Positions 1-10,658 of a DNA stretch of 64,000 nt are shown here, in pieces (position 1 is the first letter of the stretch; every line of letters begins with the position of its first letter). Under the pieces are notes generated by a model that saw nothing but the letters and a program-made list of their open reading frames with translations, was not told where the DNA came from and did not search any database. The translations under genes were made by a program, and so were the position numbers. Source of the DNA: Bretschneidera sinensis (Eukaryota > Streptophyta > Magnoliopsida > Brassicales > Akaniaceae); assembly GCA_023935145.1 (NCBI GenBank), contig CM043699.1, forward strand, positions 126,203,536 through 126,267,535. Reading direction: 5' to 3'.

Positions 1-176
1 CACTTTTATTATTTCTATCATTTTATATTGCGAATATAATTCTAAATTGAACTTTACCAATCCCTGTAGAGACGATCTTGCATTCGCACACTATACTACA
101 CTGTTGACCTTGTGCACTTGCAAGTAAAACAAGTGCGATTATTTACTTATTTATTTAGGTGGATAAACGCACAACA
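1..176 (+). repeat. 3' end of the 5' LTR of element E
   Basis: The sequence ends in ...ACAACA directly before the spacer and primer site at 183. It contains a block around 60-100 resembling the U5 ends of F and A (CCCTGTAGAGACGATCTTGC here, a related CCCTGCGGATTCGACC form in F). The start of the LTR lies before the window. Confidence 0.7.
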
Positions 177-182
177 AGTTTT

Positions 183-200
183 TGGCGCCGTTGCCAGGGA
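183..200 (+). other. Primer binding site, tRNA-Asp type (element E)
   Basis: TGGCGCCGTTGCCAGGGA matches the complement of the 3' end of plant tRNA-Asp at 17 of 18 positions. This is the usual primer for Athila-group elements. It follows the LTR end by six bases. Confidence 0.85.
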
Positions 201-398
201 CTGTGCAAAAAATTTTTTTGGAATTATTTTCGTTAGTTTTTTTTATTTATTATTATTCGTTAGTTTTTTTATTTATTATTATTTTAATTTATTCTATTTT
301 ATTTTGTTCTGTTTTATTTTTATTTTTATCAAAAATCAGATTTATTCCTCCTTTTCGTTTTCTGTTCAGGTGTGCAGATGAGGAGTTTCTGTCCTCAT

Positions 399-474
399 TG
401 CGATCGAGCGCAACGCCTTGTGCGATCAAGCGCAAGTCTGCGATCGAGCGTAGTTCAGTGTGCGCTCAAGTGCA
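399..474 (+). repeat. Four iterations of a CpG-rich TGCGATCGAGCGCA motif in the E leader
   Basis: Copies start at 399, 421, 439 and 461, with one to four differences each. The same motif is iterated in the LTRs of element A (24885-24995 and 31793-31936), a different position within the element. Function unknown. Confidence 0.8.
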
Positions 475-539
475 AATAGTCCAGAGACTACCCGAGCAGC
501 AGTACTGAAGCTGCTGCACTAAGGTATTCCTACTGATTC

Positions 540-2441
540 ATGCAAGGGCTTCAAGTGAGGAACCCAACCATCCTTCCACTTGATATAGAGAGTGAGCAGA
601 TCATTCAAAAGAGGCCTAGAAACAACTTTGAGGAGAAAGAAGAAGAATTTGAGGGTGAAGCACCAATGGAGCAGCTTTACAACCAACTGCCACCAGAACG
701 GAGACCTATGAAACAATCCTTCATTCCACAGAACCTCAACCATCCTTCATGCATTGCATATCAACCTAAGGCGGAAGAAAATTATTACATATCTCCGCAG
801 ATACTCAGTGCCTTGACTCATTTTAGGGGTACACCTGCTGAGGATCCACACTTGCACCTTCGAGAATTCTGTGATCTCTGCAAGTTCCAGCATATTCGGG
901 GCCTAGATCAAGAGGGGATTAGGTTAATTCTTTTCCCTTTTTCATTAAAAGATAATGCTAAAATGTGGTATCATTCATTGACTGCAGATTCCATCCATAC
1001 TTGGGAAGAGCTATCCAGTAGATTTCTAAGGAAATTTTTTCCAGCCCAAAAGATAAGGCAAATGAGGAAGGAGACTCAATCCTTCCAACAGAGGGATGAA
1101 GACTTTTTCTTTGAGGCATGGGGACACTTTAATGAGCTGCTACTCAAATGTCCACATCATAACTTACCTCAAGATGAGCTGGTCCTAGCTTTCTATGAAG
1201 GTTTGAGTGGCATAAATCAAGGTATAGTGGATTTCGGTTGTGGAGGTGTGCTGATGGAGAAGACTAGTGAAGAAGCCATGGAGCTGTTTGAGACATTAAG
1301 TGAGCACACCCAACAATTCTCCTCAAAAGGTAGACAAGGAATTAAAAGCAAGGGTATGTATGAGGTGAGCTTCAATGATTGATCTTCAAATCAAATGGCT
1401 GCTATGGAAAGAAAGCTAGACATGCTCATAAAAGCCATGGCTGATCAGAACAACTCACCTAGTCCACAGGCTACACAACACCAGGTATGTGCTATATGCT
1501 TTCATTTTGATCATAATACTTATATTTGTCCTCTGTATTCAACTACAGATCAAGAGCAAGCAAATTATGAGGGACCGAACAGCACATATACAAATACCTA
1601 CAATCCTGGATGGCAGAACCACTCCAACCTCTCATGGAGCAACACTCAAAATGCTTTGAATCTTCAAGGACAGCAGCGACACTTCTAACCAGTAGCCCAA
1701 CCAGTACCAAAATCAGAAAACAGTGACCTAGAGAGTCTTATGACGCAATTGATGACTTCACAAGAACAGTTCATGATTGAGCAACGACAAACCACTACAA
1801 AACATGAGCAAGCCATTCAAAGACTCGAGGAACATATGGGGCAATTGGCTAAGGAGCTGAGTGAAAGAAAGTTGGGTGAACTTCTAGTCCAACCACTACC
1901 TACTCCAAGAGGACATCAGCAACTAAATGCCATGACAACTCTAACAAATGGTAAGATTATTTAAACTGATGAGCCTGCACAAGCATCCACATCCAAGGTA
2001 AGTGAGATGGAAAAGGTAAATGGTGAGAAGGTTGAAATCAAAAGATATAATGCATTAAAATTACCCCCAAATAATATAAAATGTTTTAATGTATGCATGA
2101 CGCAAAGTGTTGTTGAGGAAGCTTTTCAGGTCCATCACATTGATCCAGTAAAAATCGCTCTTACCTATAGTGTCCCAAGATCGGATATTGAGCCCAAATG
2201 CAAGGATGTTACTGATGACATCATTGACACTATACACCTCATTGAAGCCTTTCCAAAGCATCAAAGTAAGTACACCGATCCATTTGACCATCATGTGCCT
2301 ACTAATATTATTTTCCCTTCTATTGTACAGGCACCTAACTTGGAATTCAAGTAGTTGTCAGAACACTTACCGTATGCTTATATGGGAGATAATAAGACAT
2401 TTCCTATGCTAGCTGCTGCCACTCGTAGTTTTGGGGGAAAA
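540..2441 (+). pseudogene. Gag polyprotein of element E with internal stops, fused to a pre-RT linker
   Basis: A single reading frame runs through the region, broken by stops at about 1380, 1686, 1962 and 2352 and ending at 2441, with no frameshift. Residues about 90-260 form the Retrotrans_gag (PF03732) domain, recognised by LILFPFSLKDNAKMWY and the following SRFLRKFFP. A degenerate zinc-knuckle segment (CAICFHFDHNTYIC) lies near 1491-1530, followed by a YNPGWQNHSN block typical of Athila-group gag. The C-terminal part (2070-2440) resembles the linker that normally precedes reverse transcriptase (EPKCKDVTDDI, VQAPNLEFK). Protease and polymerase are missing. Gag would package element RNA in virus-like particles; this copy cannot make a full-length product without stop suppression. 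Confidence 0.8.
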
Positions 2442-3769
2442 TAAGGCTTGGTCCGGCTGAAGACGTTAAACTTAGCGCTCATGGGAGGCACCCCACAGCT
2501 TATCCTTTTATTTTTATTATTTTACGTATTTATTGTTATTTATTTATTTTTATTACTTCTTGTTTTCCCGTATTACGTCAGTTTTTATTTTTTAGGGACA
2601 ATGTGTGCATCCGTTCAAGTTTGGAGGTACGCTATGAGCCATGCCAACCTAGCTAGTTCTCCATCTCCAGGTCAGCTCTTTCCTTGTTATTCACACATTG
2701 GGGACAATGTATAATTTAAGTTTGGGGGTATGGGAGACACATTCACACACACCTTGTCCCAGTTTTTTTTGTTTTGTTGTTTTTCATAGATAAATACATG
2801 TTCATTCCGTTCCAAAATTTTTGGGTGTTCTAAACAAACAATATGATTTGACTTCATAAGTGAGCTTAACACCTTGAACATATGGGCCAATAATTAAGTT
2901 TTGAACCATAATCACTTTCTTTTAGGCATTTAAGGATTCACAAGTTCGACTTAAACTAAACATGAGCACATTAGCACATAGTTGTGTGGGGTATGACATG
3001 TAATTTTGATTTGTATGTTTCTTTTGCTTAACTGTGAACCAGATGACCTATTAGATTAACGCGGTGGCATAAGAAAATAAAAAAACTTCGTTATTGCTCA
3101 AAAAGAAAAGAAAAAAAAATGCTACTAAAGATCATTAAAAAGAACTTTCCATTGAGTAACTGACCCTTTTGCCTCAGTAAGCAGTGAGTGTCACGTCAAA
3201 AGGTGGAATATTCTAATCGGTAGCATTAAGATCAGTTAGTTTTGTAGCCTTTTTTACTCGAGTTAGTAAGCTCTTAGGGGTGTTTCAACACCTAATGCCC
3301 TAAAACCATCTGGTTTGGGAGTCATTAGCTAAACACTCGTTACACGAGTCAAATAGAAAGCTTAAGGGAACTAACTTGGCAAAAATCTCACAAATAAAAG
3401 AAAAGAAGAAAATCTATGCCATCTTTGTTGATTCTAATAGAAAATTTGGTGAATCTTGAGTCATCGAAACACTACACATTAGAATTATTTGGAAACCCAA
3501 TCTTTTATGTGCTAGTCCACCACACACTCAGTTAAACTTGTGATGTCTTAACCTACCTCATGAAAGTGATTTGCATTCAAAACTCGTATTCATTGCAAAG
3601 ATGTGTTTATACTTGTTAAGCTTGCTCATGAATGCGCATCATAGTTTTGTGTGAAACCTAAACTTTTGTTGGACACCATGAGCATTAGATTTATCTTTGC
3701 GTCTTTGTTTTTCATTTAGTTTTTGGTTTTGTATTGCTAAGGGACTAGTAATATTAAGTTTGGAGGTAT
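2442..3769 (+). other. Non-coding 3' internal region and polypurine tract of element E
   Basis: At 2452-2500 there is a block (GGCTGAAGACGTTAAACTTA then GCGCTCATGGGAGGCA) shared with the post-gag sequence of B (35640-35690) and D. Two GGGACAATG/AAGTTTGG(A/G)GG blocks lie at 2597-2627 and 2700-2731. The segment 3120-3720 aligns with 9930-10640 of F. The last bases, AAGTTTGGAGGTA (about 3757-3769), have the look of a polypurine tract. No coding potential is seen. Confidence 0.65.
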
Positions 3770-5380
3770 ACCCCTTAACCCCATCACCACACCCTAGAAA
3801 CACACATTTTCTAGACCTTGGGCTAAGTTTATCATCCTTTTTATGAGCAAACGCAGTACATCCAAAAGTCCTAAGGTTGCTTAACTCAGGGGACTCCATA
3901 TCTCCTCATAAGTCTTGAGCTCTAAAGCTCTAGAGGGTGATCTATTAACCAAATATGCAGTAGTTGACATAGCTTCTCCCCAAAAACATTTAGGTAAACC
4001 GAACCCAATTAACATGCACCTAACCTTTTCCATATGGGTCCTATTCATCCTCTCAGTAACTCCATTTTGCTTTGGGGTTTTCACAACCGTTCTATGTCTT
4101 AGAGTCTCATTTAATTCACAGAATTTATCAAAATCCTTATTAAAAAATTCTAAGCCAATATTGGTTCTTAAAACCTTAACTACCTTACCCGTTTGAATCT
4201 CCAGCAACTTTTTCCACACCATAAATTTATTCAAAGCATATGATTTATTTCTAAGCAAATAAATCAAAACCTTTCTTGAATAATCATCAATTAAAGAAAG
4301 AAAGTAATGATTACCTCTCTGTGTTGGTGTTCTTGCTGGTCCCTAAAGGTCCGCATGAATGTAGTTAAAAATGCCCTTAGACTTGTGCACTTCGGTGTTG
4401 TAGCTGACCCGGTGTTGCTTCCCAAGAATGCAACACTCACAGAAATCAAGTTTTTCTATCTTATCACCACCAAGTAAACCATCATTGCTAAGAACTTGCA
4501 GGCCCTTTTCGCTTATATATCCCAAGCGAATGTGCCAAAGGGCTACCTTATCCATCTCAGTCATTAAGCTTGCTACTTGATCCTTAATTTCTGTCTCTAT
4601 AATCATCTCATAAAGACCATCCTTTATTGCTGCTTTGATCACTATCAAAGATCCCTTGGTTACCTTGATCTTTCCTCCCTCTACTTTGTATGTGTACCCC
4701 ATGGAATCCAGCTGCCCCAATGAGATCAAATTTCTTCTCAAATTCGAAAGATACTTCACATTCCGCAGCAGCCTTGTGACTCCATCAAACATCCTCAATT
4801 GGATGTCTCTTATCCCCCTCACTTGGCAAGAAGTATCATTCCCCAAGAAAACCTTTCCATCATTGGTTTTCTTGAAATTCTTGAACCAATCCCTGTGAGG
4901 GCACATATGATAAGTGCACCCGGAATCTAGGATCCATTTCTCCCTGCCTTGCCTCCTGCTCACATTTGAGCACACAACAAGAACATCATCTTACTGTTCT
5001 CCTTTGGCAACCAAAGCCTCTCCATTCTTAGTATGGCTTCCTCTCTCAGCCCACAATTTCTTCTTGCAATCTCTCTTGAAATGACCCTCCTTGTTGCAAT
5101 AGTAGCATCACTTCCCTCCAAACTTCGGTTTGGAATACGATCTCCCATGGCTCTGCCCTCAACCCTTTGATTTCTCCCGGTAGTTGCCATGGTTGCTACG
5201 GTCATTTCGAGTTGCTAGCCTTCCTCTAACGAATAGCCCTTCTCCACTTGATACTTCCCTCATCTTGGCTTTGAAATCATGAGCCCTTATAGCATTGATC
5301 ACAATTTCCTTGGTTAATGTATCTCTTCCATATTCAATAATATTAATCAAACTTTCAAAATAATCAAGAAGAGAATTCAC
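3770..5380 (-). pseudogene. Copia retrotransposon fragment J: gag end, zinc knuckle, protease, integrase
   Basis: Read on the minus strand, the 5380-5159 stretch is the end of a Copia gag (UBN2-type; EYGRDTLTKEIV). It is followed by a CCHC knuckle CYYCNKEGHFKRDC (around 5110-5070, in a different frame), an aspartic protease start WILDSGCTYHMC (about 4930), a GAG_pre-integrase domain with LWHIRLGY and CECCILGKQ (about 4530-4400), and an integrase core with TVVKTPKQNGVTERMNR (about 4060) up to FGCTAFAHKKD and CVFLGCGDGVKGY at 3770. Reverse transcriptase would follow but element E starts here. The gag start is missing at the junction with the K LTR. Several stops and frameshifts make this a relic. 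Confidence 0.85.
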
Positions 5381-6288
5381 TTATCACTTTTATTATTAAA
5401 TCAACTTATTATTCCAAAATATTATTTCTCACGTAATAATTTTTCACATATCCAAAATTATTATCATGCTTATCAATCAATTTTTCATCTACCAACAAAG
5501 TATAAGCTAATAATATATTTTAATATTATCACTAGATATTTCATTTTTTTTAGATTATTTAAAGTAAATCAAACTCACCACGTAGCACTTAAAACTACCC
5601 ATGGATCACCTCCTTGCCTTTCTCGTTCTTCTCAGAAATTTCCCCCGGTTGCTGATCATTAACACCTGACATACTATTTGTATTAAATTTCTAATTATTT
5701 CTTCAAATCTTCATAAACTACACCCTTTGAAAATTCCCAGTTTGAATTCTCAGAAATTTTATGAATGATAAAAATTCAAAAATAAATATTACCTTATTAC
5801 CTTCTGTTTTTCTGATAGCTTTCCGTGATTCTCTATGAAATTCCACAGTAATTCATTCAAAATTTTGCTCTTTTAACCTTTTTTTTGGTTCTCAAGTGTT
5901 TTGAGAAAACAAGAAATCAAAGAAAAATGTAAACGAAAATTGGTACGTTTAAGCAATATATATATACCATACCTTTTTCTTTCTTTAGCAGCCTCCCCCC
6001 CCCCCGGCTTCAATTTGCCACGACATGTGACACGTGGCTCACATGCACAAAAGTTTGGCAGCAGGTTGCCATCTGCTGCCATGAATTTTTTTCTTTTTCT
6101 TTTTCTTTTTCCTTTTACTATTCATAATTTTTTTTTCTTTTTCTTTTTCCTTTTACTGCTCACGAATTTTTTTTCAAAAGAATTATTTTATTCAATACTA
6201 CATCCTTCGTGTAAATATATTATTTTAATTTTATGTCATATTTATTAAATTACTTCTTTGTCCTTACTTTATGATTACGGGTATTACA
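5381..6288 (-). repeat. Truncated 3' LTR of element K
   Basis: On the minus strand it starts TGTAATACCCGTAATC and aligns with 16158-15365 of the 5' LTR over its whole length, including the poly-pyrimidine runs near 6080-6160. It is cut at 5380 where Copia fragment J begins; TTCACTTAT is shared at the junction, consistent with joining at a short homology. The polypurine tract AAGGTGGGTAGATT lies just outside at 6289-6302 on the minus strand. Confidence 0.8.
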
Positions 6289-7245
6289 AATCTACCCACC
6301 TTATAAAAATTTTGACCCCGAAATTTCTTTACTTTTCTCAAGAAACAATTGTGAACAATATTTCTTCATAATTATCTCACACTTTCACATAATCTCTTCA
6401 ACATCTTTATTCCGCCACAGAACTTAAGCTAGTGAAATTATGTTATTACACAAGAATTGTTCTTTTCTATCTAAAATCTTCACTGGTACTTGTATATAAG
6501 CCCAATCTTTCTGAATTTCTATAGCTTAGCTTGAAATATTATAATATTCATCATGTAAATACTTTCTTAAAAGTGAAACATGAAATATGTTATGCCATTG
6601 CTTCAACTCTGGAGGCAAAACCAGGCTATTCTCAACTAGCCCAACTTTCTCAACAACCTCATAGGGTCCCACATACTTCAGATTCAGCTTTCCTTTCCTG
6701 TTTAGATCTCAATACACCTTTTCATTGAGATATTTTTCAATACACCCAATCATCTACTTGAAATTCGAAAGATCTTCTCTTAGTATTAGTATAGCTATTC
6801 GGTCTACTCTGTGCTGCTTTACGGTTCTCTCTAACCAATTTGATCCTCTCAGTTGTTAGCTCAAGAATGGATAGACCAGATATATTTCTCTCTCCCATTT
6901 CTTCTCAACATATAGGAGTTCTACACCTCCTACCATACAATGTCTTAATCGGTGTCATCCCAATACTAGTTCGATACTGATTATTATAAGCAACTTCAAT
7001 CGATGGCATGTAAGCATCTCAACTTACTGAGAACTCATCACATTTGCCCTTAACATATTTTCTAGTACTCTAAAAATCATTTCAGTCTGAGCATGAAAAT
7101 TACATTAAACTGCAACTGTATACCTGTGGTTTTCTGAAAGCCTCTCCAAAACCAAGATGTAAATCTAGCATCTATATTTGACACTATGCTTGATGGTGCT
7201 CCATACAACCTCACAATTTCAGATTTGTTATTCTTCAATCCTGAC
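6289..7245 (-). pseudogene. Integrase core and C-terminal part of element K
   Basis: Minus-strand translation, allowing stops, gives KSEIVRLYGAPSSIVS, then a block equal to the usual [12 protein letters not shown] region (mutated here), then YNNQYRTSIGMTP and LYGRRCRTP, and ends with the region before the polypurine tract. This is the DDE integrase that inserts the cDNA into the genome. Multiple stops show it is dead. It continues at 10659 beyond element F. Confidence 0.75.
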
Positions 7246-7410
7246 TGATGAGTGCCAAATATTGCATATTTTGGCCCCTTAATTTACATTTGTTAGCTTA
7301 GGAATTTGTTACTTTGAGTTATTTTTCGTTGTTTTACAGGTTTACAAGCACTTGGAAAGAAGTTTCACTAAATTGCTAGAATTGCCTGTACATATCAATC
7401 ATCTTTGCAG

Positions 7411-7770
7411 ATTAAATTGTATTGATTCATGAAGAACCAGGAGATGAGGAATATATGCTTGGAAAGATACGAATGTCTATTTTCTGGAGAATTTAACGGC
7501 TCATAAACATAATTTTTCTAGAGAAACTTATGGCGGTTTTAGTAGACAAAGGTCAAGCTGTGCGTGATTTCAGCGTGGCAGAAGTGATTTTTGTGGATTA
7601 AACTGTAATGATTCAGGAAGAACCAAGAGATGAGCCTATATGCTTGGAAATATCTGGATGTCTATTTTCTGGAGAATTTTATGGCTCGTAAATATGATTT
7701 TTCTAGAGAAAGTTATGGCAGTTTTAGTAGACAAAGGTCAAGCTGTGCGGGATTTCAGCGTGGGCAGAAG
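7411..7770 (+). repeat. Two tandem copies of a 186-bp LTR module
   Basis: ATTAAATTGTATTGATTCA at 7411 recurs as ATTAAACTGTAATGATTCA at 7597, and both are followed by the TGTCTATTTTCTGGAGAATT and TTTTAGTAGACAAAGGTCAA blocks. Single related copies lie at 32400-32625 and 36925-37145 (B, plus) and at 40970-41150 and 43733-43920 (D, minus). Confidence 0.9.
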
Positions 7771-7802
7771 TTTTGAAGGGCATGTGAAGGCTTAAATCCC
7801 AC

Positions 7803-7891
7803 ATCCCACATCGGTTGGAAATACATTCTATATCCACATATCCAACATCAAATTGGAAACATATTGCACTCGTGGAGTTCCCCTAAAAAAG
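7803..7891 (+). promoter_or_regulatory. U-snRNA-like promoter elements in the F LTR, partly decayed
   Basis: An exact ATCCCACATCG box is at 7803-7813. A second, degenerate box ATCCAACATCA is at 7840-7850, followed after 33 bp by TAAAAAAG (7884-7891) in the place of the TATA box of B. The spacing agrees with A and B although both boxes have mutated. Promoter activity is inferred. Confidence 0.5.
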
Positions 7892-8684
7892 CCTCATTTC
7901 ACTTCATCAAAAAGGTGTGCAATCTGGAGGACTCCTGCTAGCATTCTGGTGGATTTCGAAGGCTTTGCTACCAAGAGGGGAAATGCTGCACGACAGCTGC
8001 GAGTGGAATCTCTCTATCCATATATTGTTAGTTTTAATTTATTTTAAGTTTTAAAGTTTAAATGTTTAGCACTGTAACTGTGAAAATTATGTTCATAATT
8101 ATGCGAGGCTAAAATCTTCATCTAAGGTTGAAAATGAAGCCTCGCCATTGTTTAGCATTATATTTTCAGATATGTTCATATAATTATGATATTTTTAGTA
8201 TAACTATTCTATTTCAATTGTTTGAGTAAACTTTTATGATTGATTGTTTTTAAATTCTTAAATTGGATATTCTTTGTGTTTCATCTGTCGGATACGGCGG
8301 ATCATTCAAATTAGATTGGATATCCATTGTGATTTGTGAATTAAACGGATTTAGGTATTCGCTGTGATTTGTATAATGGGGGATTCATGGAATGATTTGA
8401 TAGATTATTTTTATATAGAACATAAAGATAAATGTTTTATTTTGGTGGGGTGGATTCAAAAAACCTTAGTGTTGTTATCAGTTGTTTTTAAATCAATTTA
8501 GTTTAGTTTATATTTCTTTGCAAGATATAATCCAAAATTCGGAACTAGGTTAAAATAGGGTTAGTTTGGATAAAAATATATTTTCACAACGTAATTCCCT
8601 GCGGATTCGACCTCACGCTTGCACAACACTATATTGCAAATGACTCGTGCTCTTGCGAGTAATTTAAAACTCATAACAAGTTTT

Positions 8685-8702
8685 TGGCGTCGTTGCCAGG
8701 GA
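8685..8702 (+). other. Primer binding site, tRNA-Asp type (element F)
   Basis: TGGCGTCGTTGCCAGGGA differs from the tRNA-Asp complement at two positions, both readable as transitions. It lies six bases after the LTR end. Confidence 0.8.
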
Positions 8703-8854
8703 GTTGTTTTGTTTGTGAAATTTTGTCTGAATTGATTTTATTTTTCTACTACTTTAGTTAGTATTTTTGTTTTATTTTTTTTTGAAATTTTATTTTAGTT
8801 TATTTGTTTCTATTGGCAATTGCCCATAAAAAAATAAAATAAAAATTTTAAAAA

Positions 8855-9866
8855 ATGTGGATGAATCCAGTGCTGGTTTCACAGTCTTTAGAGGACACCC
8901 TTAAGGATTTCATGAAAATGACCAGCCAGTCCATCAATGCAGCTAATATGTTTAATGTTGATAACTGTTCCATCTGTGCTAGCTCTATGCATTTAGCGCA
9001 AAATTTTCCATCTACGCCGGCTTTTGCCGAGTATGCCATGGAACAAATGAACACTTTTAATGACTATCGATGGCAATCAAATGGATCTTACTCCGAGACA
9101 TACAATCCAAGGTGGCGGAACCGCCATAATTTTACATGGAAGCAGAACCAACTGATAAATCAGGAAGGAAACCCTCATCATGCTCACAAGCAATACCCTC
9201 CCAGATTTCCTCCACCAGTTCCACGTTATGGTCGCTCAACCCATCTACCATCACCAGCTTACCAAGCTCCCACTCAAGCGCCAGCATCGGTTTCACAGTC
9301 ATTGGAGGACACCTTCAAGGATTTCATGAAGATGACCAGCCACTCCATCAACGAAGTAAGGAGTGCACAAATAGTAAACACCCAAGCGATTGCCAAGCTA
9401 GAAAGTCAAATGGATCAAATCGCAAGAAACGTGGGTGAAGGAGAGAAGGGAAAGCTCCCCAGTCAACCTGTGCCTAACCTGTAGGAACAGTTTACGGCGG
9501 GCAATTCATCAACTCCTACGCACGGACAGGAATAAGTGTAGTCGATTACCACATTGAGATCTGGGAGACAAGTGGACAATCAAGTGGAAGAGAACCCTGC
9601 TATGCAACAAGGGCAAGAAAGTGGCAACAAGGAGAAGAGAGATGATGAGTCATCTACAGCCACACCTACTATTAAGGATCTTCTTAGGTCGTTTCTACCT
9701 AAAGCGCTTTACCTTAAGAGATTACAAGCGCCCAAGAAAGGAGGGCAGTCTGAGGACATTATGGAGGCATACTTTGCTCAGTTTGGAGAGGATTTGGATT
9801 TGGATAAGCTACTTGAGCAAGCAAATGCTACATGTGATTTTAATATGTATGTGCCCATGACTTAGC
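8855..9866 (+). pseudogene. Rearranged C-terminal gag of element F
   Basis: The 209-residue frame (8855-9484) contains a degenerate zinc knuckle (CSICASSMHLAQNF), a YNPRWRNRHNFTWK block typical of Athila gag, and a C-terminal segment ending LPSQPVPNL. A 67-bp stretch encoding VSQSLEDTLKDFMKMTS at 8875 is repeated at 9289; the first copy sits before the knuckle, where the gag core should be. A second frame (9554-9865) carries the gag tail starting MRSGRQVDNQV. The Retrotrans_gag core is missing, so this is a deletion/duplication derivative with no visible autonomous function. Confidence 0.75.
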
Positions 9867-10291
9867 TAACTGGATGACTTGTTGGATAAACACTTTGGCA
9901 TAGAAAATTGTAAAAAAAAATATTTATAATGATCATCAATAAACTTTCCACTGAGTAATTGGACCTCTTGCCTCAATAAGCAGTGAGTGTTCACGTCAAA
10001 ATGTGAGAATTTTATTCATAATGATCATTGAGAAACTTTTCACTGAATAACTGGACCTCTTGCCTCAGTAAGTAGTAAGTGTTCATGTCAAAAGATGGGA
10101 AGTTTTCTTGGTAGTAGTAAGGCTAGTTTAGTTTTGTAGCCTTTTTTACTCGAGTTAGTAAGTCCTTATTGGTGTCTTTACACCTAATGCCCTAAAACCA
10201 TCTGGTTTGGGAGTCATTGACTCAACACTCGCTATATGGGTCAATTAGAAAGCTTAAGGGAACTAAACATAGCAGAGCCTTATAATAAAAT

Positions 10292-10333
<42 letters not shown>

Positions 10334-10658
10334 AAATAAACTATGCCATTTTTGTTCATTCTGATGAGAAATTCGGTGAATCTTGAGATATAGAAACATT
10401 ACGCATTAGAGTTATTTAGAAGCTTCATTTTTATATACTAATTCAATTTACACTGAGTCAGACTTGTGATGCCTTAGCCTCCCTTTTGTAAGTAATTAAA
10501 TTTTAATATTTCTATTCATTGCGAAGATGAGTTTATCTTTTTAAGCTTGCTCATGAATGAATATCATGGTTTTGTGTGCTACTTAAATTTTTGGATACCA
10601 TTAGTAATGAACTTATCTTTATACTCTTTGTTTTTCATTTAGTTTTTATTTTGTTTTC
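9867..10658 (+). other. 3' internal region of element F with an 80-bp tandem duplication and (AG)n
   Basis: A unit containing ACTGAGTAATTGGACCTCTT and CAATAAGCAGTGAGTGTTCA (9929-10008) is repeated at 10015-10090. An (AG) microsatellite of about 19 units is at 10294-10331. The rest aligns with 3120-3720 of element E, and no coding frame is seen. Confidence 0.75.

Larger units (their letters stand above)
1..3769 (+). mobile_element. Element E: pol-less Athila-type LTR retrotransposon, 5' end outside window
   Basis: The order seen is LTR end, tRNA-Asp-type primer site, leader, gag with a pre-RT linker, a non-coding 3' internal region and a polypurine tract. Protease, reverse transcriptase, RNase H and integrase are absent, so the element looks non-autonomous. 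The right end stops at the polypurine tract exactly where a 3' LTR should begin, and the next bases belong to a Copia integrase on the other strand. The 3' internal region is clearly related to that of element F (9880-10658). Athila-type assignment rests on the gag domain, the Asp primer site and the linker; the left boundary cannot be seen. Confidence 0.8.
7246..8678 (+). repeat. LTR of element F
   Basis: It starts TGATGAGTGCC and ends CTCATAACA, directly before the primer site. It contains a tandem pair of a 186-bp module (7411-7770) that is also present once in the LTRs of B and D, and a U-snRNA-like promoter arrangement at 7803-7891. The U5 end resembles other Athila-type LTRs. Confidence 0.8.
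7246..10658 (+). mobile_element. Element F: gag-only Athila-type element inserted in K, no 3' LTR
   Basis: The direct repeat CTGAC flanks the insert at 7241-7245 and 10659-10663, and the K reading frame is continuous once F and one repeat are removed. F has an LTR (7246-8678), a tRNA-Asp primer site, a rearranged gag end and a 3' internal region that aligns with E. It ends about 100 bp before the point where E has its polypurine tract, and no second LTR is present even though the flanking duplication is intact. Confidence 0.8.

Noticed and set aside
112..508. Two overlapping hydrophobic frames of 89 and 108 residues
   Set aside because: They run through the LTR end, primer site and T-rich leader of element E; composition reflects T-runs, not a protein.
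10294..10331. (AG)n tract as a regulatory element
   Set aside because: A simple microsatellite in the non-coding part of F; no further evidence.
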